In this document: piece after piece, positions 7,695 through 12,447 of the stretch
Position numbering within the stretch: the stretch's first letter is position 1
Layout: every line of letters begins with the position of its first letter
Source of the DNA: Candidatus Solibacter sp.
GTDB lineage: Bacteria > Acidobacteriota > Terriglobia > Bryobacterales > Bryobacteraceae
DNA length: 12,447 nucleotides
Assembly (NCBI GenBank): GCA_026394025.1
Contig: JAPKZC010000448.1
Coordinates: 1-12,447, forward strand
Direction of reading: 5' to 3'
Made by a program: the position numbers and the translations under genes
Notes under the pieces: model-generated
The model's input: only the letters and a program-made list of their open reading frames with translations
What the model was told of the DNA's origin: nothing
Databases searched by the model: none

Positions 7695-8416
7695 GCCAGT
7701 TCCTCCGTGACCTGCGGATAGGGCCGCTGGAACGCTTCGGCATACTTGATCCCTTTCCGGTTGGAGTTACGCGCCGCCTGGAAGCCGCGGCGTTTGGAGA
7801 GGTCCGTGTAGTACTCCCACAGATGCACCTGGGCCTCCATCGATTCCATGGCTTTGCGCTTGGTGTCGAACACCGGGGTGATGTCGAGCAACACCTGCGG
7901 CTGGAACTCGCACTGCTCGGATTGGTGCGGCTCGAAGAAGAACACCGGTGGTGCGCCGATCGCCTTGCCTGCCGCCGGGTAGCCCAGTGCCTGGGCGTAA
8001 ACGCGCGACCGCATGGTGATGTTGCTGGCTTCGGGATGATCGTAATTGTGGGGATCCAGGGGCGCGTGTGTCAGCACAAATTCCGGCTGGACAGCGCGGA
8101 ATTCGCATACCATTTCATGAATCGTCTCCTCGGAGGCCTTGAGGGGATAGTCGCCGGCGTCGAAGAAACGGACTTCCGCGCCGAGGATCTCCGCCGCCCG
8201 CGTGGATTCGGCGCGGCGCATTTCCTTGACCCGCTCAATTGTCATGCCAGGCTGCTTCCAGGCCCCCTGGCTCTCGCCTCGCTCGCCATACGACAGGCAG
8301 AGGATGCGGACCTTGTAGCCGCGCGAAGCGTACAACGCAATGGCGCCGCCGGCCCGCCACACAAAATCGGCCGCGTGCGCGCTTACTACCAGAATCGTCT
8401 TAGTCGAGTTTTCCAT
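7691..8416 (-). CDS. galB: 4-oxalomesaconate hydratase (GalB-like, PIG-L/LmbE family)
   Basis: This 241-residue protein has the PIG-L/LmbE deacetylase fold but resembles the gallate-pathway hydratase GalB of Pseudomonas putida. Shared features recalled from that protein include V-V-S-A-H-x-A-D-F-V-W-R-A-G-G-A-I-A near the start, G-E-R-G-E-S at 44-49, D-x-G-D-Y-P at 86-91, D-P-x-N-Y-D-H-P at 121-128, F-E-P-H-Q-x-E-Q-C-E, and H-L-W-E-Y-Y-T. His14, Asp17 and His127 fit the zinc site. The usual AHPDD of deacetylases is AHAAD here, close to AHSAD in GalB. The expected reaction hydrates 4-oxalomesaconate to 4-carboxy-4-hydroxy-2-oxoadipate, the substrate of the next gene product. AGGAA lies seven bases before ATG 8416, nine bases after the DUF6282 stop. 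A generic PIG-L deacetylase is much less likely given the shared motifs and the neighbour. Confidence 0.9.
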   Translation of the reverse strand: MENSTKTILVVSAHAADFVWRAGGAIALYASRGYKVRILCLSYGERGESQGAWKQPGMTIERVKEMRRAESTRAAEILGAEVRFFDAGDYPLKASEETIHEMVCEFRAVQPEFVLTHAPLDPHNYDHPEASNITMRSRVYAQALGYPAAGKAIGAPPVFFFEPHQSEQCEFQPQVLLDITPVFDTKRKAMESMEAQVHLWEYYTDLSKRRGFQAARNSNRKGIKYAEAFQRPYPQVTEELA

Positions 8417-8425
8417 AACCGTTTC

Positions 8426-9337
8426 CTAATCGAGATATGCCGCCGGATTGACCACCGCCATTTGCCGGACTTCGCCAACCGCGAAGCCTCCATCCAGCAG
8501 CTTCTGCGCGAACATGGCGAATCCTTCGGCAACCGGCGGGTTCACCGGCTGCCCAAGGTCCGTAGACACAATCGAGCGCCGTGGCCCAACCTTGCGGATG
8601 CCATCGAAAGCCGCCTCCCACGGGGCCTTCCCCGTGTACATGGTAGTGAAGCAGTGTTCGATCATCGCCCCCATATCCGCCAGTTGTACCTGCTCCGCCG
8701 CGGAGAGATTCTGTGAAGGAAATTCGGCATGCGTGATCAGCACCTTGCGCACTTTCACTTCCAGGGCCGCATGCACTAACGGGAAGATTTCGTGACGTCC
8801 CAGATGCCCGGTGGCCAGAATCATGTCGTGTTTTGCGATCAGTTCGATGCACGTGCGCGCCGCCTTCGAGACGCGGCCGTCCGCATCCAGCACGCTCATG
8901 CGAGCGGGCGCGATTCCCAAAGACGCGAGTTCGCGCTGGATTTCGGCCCAGAATGGCAGCCTCCCTTGGCCGCCATCCGGCAGACCGGCGGTTTCATTCT
9001 CCGCGTCCACCGTGGGCATCCAGACGATTTTCGCGCCGGAACGTCCCGCGATTTCGACTGCCACCGGGTTCAGCCCGCCCACCGAGTGATTGAGTGTGAT
9101 GCCGCCAAAGGCGGAGATTCCGGGCACGGCTTTCGATACCACCCGCGCCCGCTCGGCGGTCGAAGTGTAGTGCGATTTCAGAATGAAGCCGCGCAAGCCG
9201 TGAACCAGGAACTCGCGGGCGAGGTCGAGATCGTCGATCCGGCGGGGAATCACGTCGGGGGCCACGTGCACCTGGAGGTCGCTTGCTCCCTGAAGTGCAT
9301 CCCAAGCCTCATCGGTGATGGTTGGTGAGAGTTGCAT
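8426..9337 (-). CDS. DUF6282 family, amidohydrolase-like protein; candidate pathway hydrolase
   Basis: This 303-residue protein looks like a TIM-barrel metal-dependent hydrolase of the DUF6282 type. Candidate metal-site elements in order are D-L-Q-V-H-V-A-P-D at 20-28 (His24), L-K-S-H at 53-56 (Lys54, His56), G-H-L-G-R-H-E at 177-183 (His178), I-T-H-A-E at 201-205 (His203), and S-T-D-L-G at 258-262 (Asp260). This order matches the HxH/Lys/His/His/Asp layout of amidohydrolases. Gln22 takes the place expected for the first His of HxH. No activity is known to me for the family. Its place just before GalB suggests it makes 4-oxalomesaconate or acts on a related acid, for example as a lactonase analogous to the amidohydrolase LigI; that is inference. 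It starts four bases after the permease stop, with only a weak ribosome binding site, so coupled translation is likely. Confidence 0.75.
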   Translation of the reverse strand: MQLSPTITDEAWDALQGASDLQVHVAPDVIPRRIDDLDLAREFLVHGLRGFILKSHYTSTAERARVVSKAVPGISAFGGITLNHSVGGLNPVAVEIAGRSGAKIVWMPTVDAENETAGLPDGGQGRLPFWAEIQRELASLGIAPARMSVLDADGRVSKAARTCIELIAKHDMILATGHLGRHEIFPLVHAALEVKVRKVLITHAEFPSQNLSAAEQVQLADMGAMIEHCFTTMYTGKAPWEAAFDGIRKVGPRRSIVSTDLGQPVNPPVAEGFAMFAQKLLDGGFAVGEVRQMAVVNPAAYLD

Positions 9338-9341
9338 AGGT

Positions 9342-10730
9342 TTATAGAATGCCCATCAGCTTCCAAACAACAACTGTAGCCGCCAGAGCCGCCAGAGCCC
9401 CGCCGGCATAAGTATTGGCAAGCAGCAGGCGCTGCCTGCTCGTGAAGGCCTCGCCTCGCGTAATCCCCTCGGTCATTGCCACCCAGATATTCTGATATGA
9501 CAACCAGAACGGCACCGACGCGACAATCAACGGAGCCGCCACCACCAATGGAGGAATCCCCGCCGCCGTGGTCAGGTCCGAAATCGGCAGAAACAACAAG
9601 GGAAGTGCCAGCAGGCTACTGGGGTCAAGAAAACGCATGGCATAGGTGGCCAGCGCGAGCGCCATCACCAGCGCCAGCGGACTGAACGTGAGGCGGCTGG
9701 CAGCCGGCACCAGATAGCCGGCCAGCCAATCGGTAATCTTGTATTCGGGCAGCACGTTGGCCAGGCTGAAGATACCGCCCATGAAGAGGATCAGCGTCCA
9801 CGAAACGCCGCCGCCGATGTCCTGGTCGCGCACCACGCCGGTGAACGCGAGCACCGCGAGGCCCAACATACCGGGCAGAAAGCTCGGCAGGTGGTGCAGG
9901 CTGTCGGTGGCCCAATACACGATGGAGAGGCCGACCACCAGCGCGGTGATCCATTCACTGCGCTGGAAGCGTCCCAGGTCCGTCAATCTGGTCCGGGCAA
10001 AGGCATGGCCGATCTTGAGCGGAGACTCGGGTCTTAGCACCAACTGATTGACTCCAATCAGCAGCAGGCAGAGCAGCAGTGTGGGAAACGTGACCACTCG
10101 CGCGTAGCCGAGCCAGCTCAGCGGAATGTGCTTGACCCGGAACGCCGTCTCCAGAATCGGCCCCATCAGCGAGCCATAGAGGAATGCGCACCCAGGAATA
10201 ACAGCCATTTCAAACGCCGTGAGCATGATAAGCGCCGCGCCACGGCTGTGCGGAAGCAGCCCGGTGGATTGCACCAGCGCCCACGCGATCGGAACCATGA
10301 TGGCCGTCCGCACCGTCATGGAGGGAATGCCCAGCGCCAGCGTCAGGCCCATCACACCGAATGCGCAGAGAATGCCGGCGTAGGTGCCCGGAAATAACGC
10401 CAGGATGTGATACGCAAGGCGCTGCGCAAGACCGGTTCGCTGCATGGCGAACCCATAGAACAGCACACACACCAGAATCCAGAGCCCCGGGCTTGCAAAG
10501 CCGCTGAACAACATGGGCGGCCTCACTCCGGCCAGCACCATCAAGGCCATCATGAGCACGGAGGCGACCCCGTTGTTGAGTACCTGAAAACTCCACAGGA
10601 CCACCGTGAATGCCGTGAGGCCGAGGATCAGTTGCGCGGTTCTGGAAAGTCCGGCCGGCGACGGCAGCATCACGATGGCGATTCCCAGCAGAGCCGCCAA
10701 CGCTAACCACAGCCACTTCGAGTTGCTCAA
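9342..10730 (-). CDS. DASS/SLC13-type anion permease
   Basis: This 462-residue membrane protein has many hydrophobic helices and a family-like segment L-I-L-F-M-G-G-I-F-S-L-A at about 313-324. The start is taken as TTG 10730: it overlaps the preceding stop as TTGA and has GGGAG at 10738-10742, seven bases upstream. The frame upstream of it only overlaps the dioxygenase gene. DASS/SLC13 transporters carry di- and tricarboxylates or sulfate, usually with sodium. Here the two helix-break motifs that normally read S-N-T look altered: S137-M138-T139 with Arg141 nearby, and S-L-L near 372-374. Ion coupling or substrate may therefore differ from classical members. In this operon, import of a carboxylated aromatic or of a tricarboxylate intermediate would make sense. 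The exact subfamily is uncertain. Confidence 0.8.
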   Translation of the reverse strand: MSNSKWLWLALAALLGIAIVMLPSPAGLSRTAQLILGLTAFTVVLWSFQVLNNGVASVLMMALMVLAGVRPPMLFSGFASPGLWILVCVLFYGFAMQRTGLAQRLAYHILALFPGTYAGILCAFGVMGLTLALGIPSMTVRTAIMVPIAWALVQSTGLLPHSRGAALIMLTAFEMAVIPGCAFLYGSLMGPILETAFRVKHIPLSWLGYARVVTFPTLLLCLLLIGVNQLVLRPESPLKIGHAFARTRLTDLGRFQRSEWITALVVGLSIVYWATDSLHHLPSFLPGMLGLAVLAFTGVVRDQDIGGGVSWTLILFMGGIFSLANVLPEYKITDWLAGYLVPAASRLTFSPLALVMALALATYAMRFLDPSSLLALPLLFLPISDLTTAAGIPPLVVAAPLIVASVPFWLSYQNIWVAMTEGITRGEAFTSRQRLLLANTYAGGALAALAATVVVWKLMGIL

Positions 10731-11689
10731 TCCGACGCTCCCACCGGCGGAGTGCCATAGGTGTGGAACGAACTGACGGTTTGCAGACCCCAGGCCTGGC
10801 CTTTGGCACGGTCCGCCTGCGTCCACACCACCGGCTTCCAGTCCGGATCGAAAATGAGATAGCCGCCTGCCGCGATTTCGAAACGATTGCCGCCGGGCTC
10901 GTAGCAGTACAGGAAAAAGGTTTGGCCGATGTTGTGCTTGTGCGGACCTGTCTCGATGAACACGCCGCGCTCCACCAGCACGTCGGCGGCGCGCAATACG
11001 TCTTCGCGGCTGTCCATGAAATACGTCAGATGGTGGAATCTGCCGCGTGCCCCGCTGCGATCCTGGGTAATCGCGAAATCGTAAGACTTATTGGTGGCGG
11101 AAAGCCAGGCGCCCACTTCGGTGCCATCGTCGAAGATAATCTGCTCCGTCACCCGCATTCCCAGCAGTTGGTGAAACATCTCGCGATTGGCCTTCACGTC
11201 CTTTGCCAGGATGTTGATGTGGTCCAATCGCCGCGGGGCGATTCCGGACGGGATGTAGCGCGACGGCTGATTCTTGAAGCCGGGGACCGCATCCCCTTGC
11301 GGGACGAAGCGTTCGGTCTCGTAGTAGATCTCTACTTGGTGCCCGTCCGGCGAAGGGAATCGGAAGGCCGGGCCGTGCCCGTACTGGTCGTCCAGCCATG
11401 TCCCCTGGATATTCTGTTGAGTCAAATGCTCCGCCAGTTGCGCGAGTGTTTGCGCGCTCTTCGCACGCAGGGCGACGTGTCCCAAGCCCGAGGTTCTGGC
11501 GGCGGTCAATTGCAGGGTGTACTTCTGATAATCGCCCCAGGCGCGCAGAAACACCGAATCGCCGCTTCGTCCGCTCTCGTGCAGGCCGATGATGTTTTTG
11601 AAAAAGGCGAGACTCTCCTCGGGCTTCGGGGTAAACAATTCGACATGGCCCAGGTGGGCGATGTCATGGAAAGACGGCTGGAAACTCAT
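10727..11689 (-). CDS. Catechol 2,3-dioxygenase-like extradiol ring-cleavage enzyme (VOC superfamily, type I)
   Basis: This 320-residue, two-module VOC protein aligns well along its length with XylE-type catechol 2,3-dioxygenase. ATG 11689 is preferred: it overlaps the MFS stop as ATGA, with GGAG at 11701-11704. The GTG four codons upstream would leave no room for that site. Predicted Fe(II) ligands are His157 (R-L-D-H), His220 (R-F-H-H) and Glu271 (G-N-R-F-E), matching XylE His153, His214 and Glu265. His252 and Tyr261 match XylE His246 and Tyr255, and the signature L-Y-x-x-E-P-x-G-x-x-x-E is present. Tyr203 (N-K-S-Y-D-F-A) occupies the position of XylE His199, a second-shell acid/base residue, so reaction details may differ. 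The likely role is extradiol cleavage of a catechol. With GalB and GalC downstream, the substrate may be gallate, protocatechuate or a derivative, a job usually done by unrelated LigAB-type enzymes. Substrate is inferred from context only. Confidence 0.9.
   Translation of the reverse strand: MSFQPSFHDIAHLGHVELFTPKPEESLAFFKNIIGLHESGRSGDSVFLRAWGDYQKYTLQLTAARTSGLGHVALRAKSAQTLAQLAEHLTQQNIQGTWLDDQYGHGPAFRFPSPDGHQVEIYYETERFVPQGDAVPGFKNQPSRYIPSGIAPRRLDHINILAKDVKANREMFHQLLGMRVTEQIIFDDGTEVGAWLSATNKSYDFAITQDRSGARGRFHHLTYFMDSREDVLRAADVLVERGVFIETGPHKHNIGQTFFLYCYEPGGNRFEIAAGGYLIFDPDWKPVVWTQADRAKGQAWGLQTVSSFHTYGTPPVGASD
10738..10742 (-). promoter_or_regulatory. Ribosome binding site supporting the TTG start of the permease
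   Basis: GGGAG on the minus strand lies seven bases before TTG 10730, inside the 3' end of the dioxygenase gene. It is the main reason for preferring the TTG that overlaps the stop codon over longer versions of the frame. Confidence 0.6.
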
Positions 11690-12447
11690 CGTTGAGGGCA
11701 CTCCTGGTTTAACGGAACAACGCTCGTCGGGACCGGCGCCCTGCGCGTGATCCGTACCTTAAAGACAAGCAGGGCGGATGCGAACGCGCATCCTGCCAGA
11801 AACAGCAGAGCGCCGCGGAAACCCCCGCTTCGCCCGCTCAGAAATCCGATCGCGTACGGCCCGAGGAATCCTCCCAGGTTACCGCAGGAATTGATCAGCC
11901 CGATGCTCGCGGCGGCGGCAGCCCTACCGAGAAACATGTTGGGCAGCGGCCAAAAACCAGGATGCGCGCAATAGAATCCCACCGTGGCCAGCGAGAGCAT
12001 CAGCACGCTGAGCCAGACCCGGTCGGCCGTAAAAGCGCACACCGTCAGCGCCACGCCGGAGAGCATGCGCGGAATCGCCGTGTGCCACTTGCGCTCTCCG
12101 CTGCGGTCGGAGTGCCAACCGGTGAGCAGCATCAAGGGCACTGAAGAGAGGTAAGGGATGGCTGCGATCAGGCTGACCTGAGTAACTCCAAACGCCGAAA
12201 GCCGCTGCACCATCTTGGGCAGCCAAAGGCTCAGGCCGTAATTCGGCGTCAGTCCGAAAAACGAAATCGCCGCCAGCAGAAGCACGTCCGGATTGCGCAG
12301 CGCCTTCCATGCCGGGACGTGCGGCCCAAGCGCGGCCCTCTCCCGTTCCAGTTCGCCCGTCAGCCAGTCGCGTTCTTCGGGCTTCAACCATCGGGCCTGA
12401 TGGGGACGGTCCGTGAGAAAGAAAAAGGTGACTACACCGAGTACCAC
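11686..12447 (-). CDS. MFS transporter, anion:cation symporter (ACS) family, C-terminal part (5' end outside window)
   Basis: The frame is open at the right edge, so the GTG there need not be the start. The 253 visible residues cover the central loop and the last six or so helices of an ACS-type MFS carrier. Diagnostic stretches are L-T-D-R-P-x-Q-A-R-W-L-x-P-E-E-R near the start, G-W-H-S-D-R-S-G-E-R-K-W-H in a cytoplasmic loop, and a G-x-x-G-P-Y-x-x-G pattern in a late helix. Relatives import sugar acids, tartrate, phthalate and aromatic acids. As first gene seen in the operon, directly before a ring-cleavage enzyme, it is probably an importer of the aromatic acid. The stop codon overlaps the dioxygenase start (ATGA). 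The operon promoter is not in the window. Confidence 0.88.
   Translation of the reverse strand: MVLGVVTFFFLTDRPHQARWLKPEERDWLTGELERERAALGPHVPAWKALRNPDVLLLAAISFFGLTPNYGLSLWLPKMVQRLSAFGVTQVSLIAAIPYLSSVPLMLLTGWHSDRSGERKWHTAIPRMLSGVALTVCAFTADRVWLSVLMLSLATVGFYCAHPGFWPLPNMFLGRAAAAASIGLINSCGNLGGFLGPYAIGFLSGRSGGFRGALLFLAGCAFASALLVFKVRITRRAPVPTSVVPLNQECPQR

Noticed and set aside
7691..8416. Reading the PIG-L gene as a sugar or thiol deacetylase
   Set aside because: The AHAAD variant, the GalB-type stretches and coupling to a GalC-like aldolase fit 4-oxalomesaconate hydratase much better.
10731..10826. N-terminal extension of the permease upstream of TTG 10730
   Set aside because: The extension lies within the dioxygenase coding sequence and is not hydrophobic; the TTGA overlap and GGGAG site support TTG 10730.
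10763..11695. Plus-strand open frame of 310 codons
   Set aside because: It lies fully opposite the dioxygenase gene, whose motifs and overlaps are clear. The antisense translation has no recognisable features.

Overview
The window looks like part of an Acidobacteriota chromosome, most likely from the Solibacter/Bryobacter branch. This is inferred from gene content: a ~980-residue Oar-like TonB-dependent receptor with an N-terminal carboxypeptidase-regulatory domain, small secreted cupins beside it, a secreted tannase-family esterase, and GC-rich, densely packed genes. No rRNA, tRNA, transposon, CRISPR array or phage gene was seen.

Layout. Positions 1-530 (+) hold the C-terminal end of an MmgE/PrpD-family protein, followed by a small secreted cupin (571-957, +). 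A TonB-dependent receptor (975-3911) runs convergently on the minus strand. A 270-bp divergent intergenic region (3912-4181) carries a candidate receptor promoter. It leads into a second secreted cupin (4182-4576, +), paralogous to the first but broken by a one-base frameshift. Next comes a tannase/feruloyl-esterase family enzyme (4608-6146, +) with an intact CS-D-HC catalytic arrangement. From 12447 down to 6152 a tightly packed minus-strand operon runs: MFS transporter (5' end outside the window), catechol-2,3-dioxygenase-like VOC enzyme, DASS/SLC13-type permease, DUF6282 amidohydrolase-like protein, GalB-like PIG-L hydratase, GalC/LigK-like RraA-fold aldolase, and a DUF1932 NAD(P)-dependent dehydrogenase. 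The dehydrogenase is interrupted by a frameshift. Four of the six junctions are 4-base start/stop overlaps (ATGA, TTGA, ATGA, GTGA).

How it may work together. The receptor and tannase suggest uptake and hydrolysis of plant polyphenol esters, which would release gallate or a related phenolic acid. GalB and GalC homologues define the lower end of the gallate/protocatechuate 4,5-cleavage route: 4-oxalomesaconate to 4-carboxy-4-hydroxy-2-oxoadipate to pyruvate plus oxaloacetate. The usual upper-pathway enzymes are absent from the window (LigAB or GalA dioxygenase, LigC dehydrogenase, LigI lactonase, GalD tautomerase). In their place the operon carries a type I extradiol dioxygenase, a DUF1932 dehydrogenase and a DUF6282 hydrolase-like protein. 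The main hypothesis is a non-orthologous version of the aromatic meta-cleavage pathway linked to tannin use. The dioxygenase has Tyr where XylE has His199, and DUF6282 has Gln where the amidohydrolase HxH motif expects its first His. The two frameshifts may be real mutations or sequence errors.
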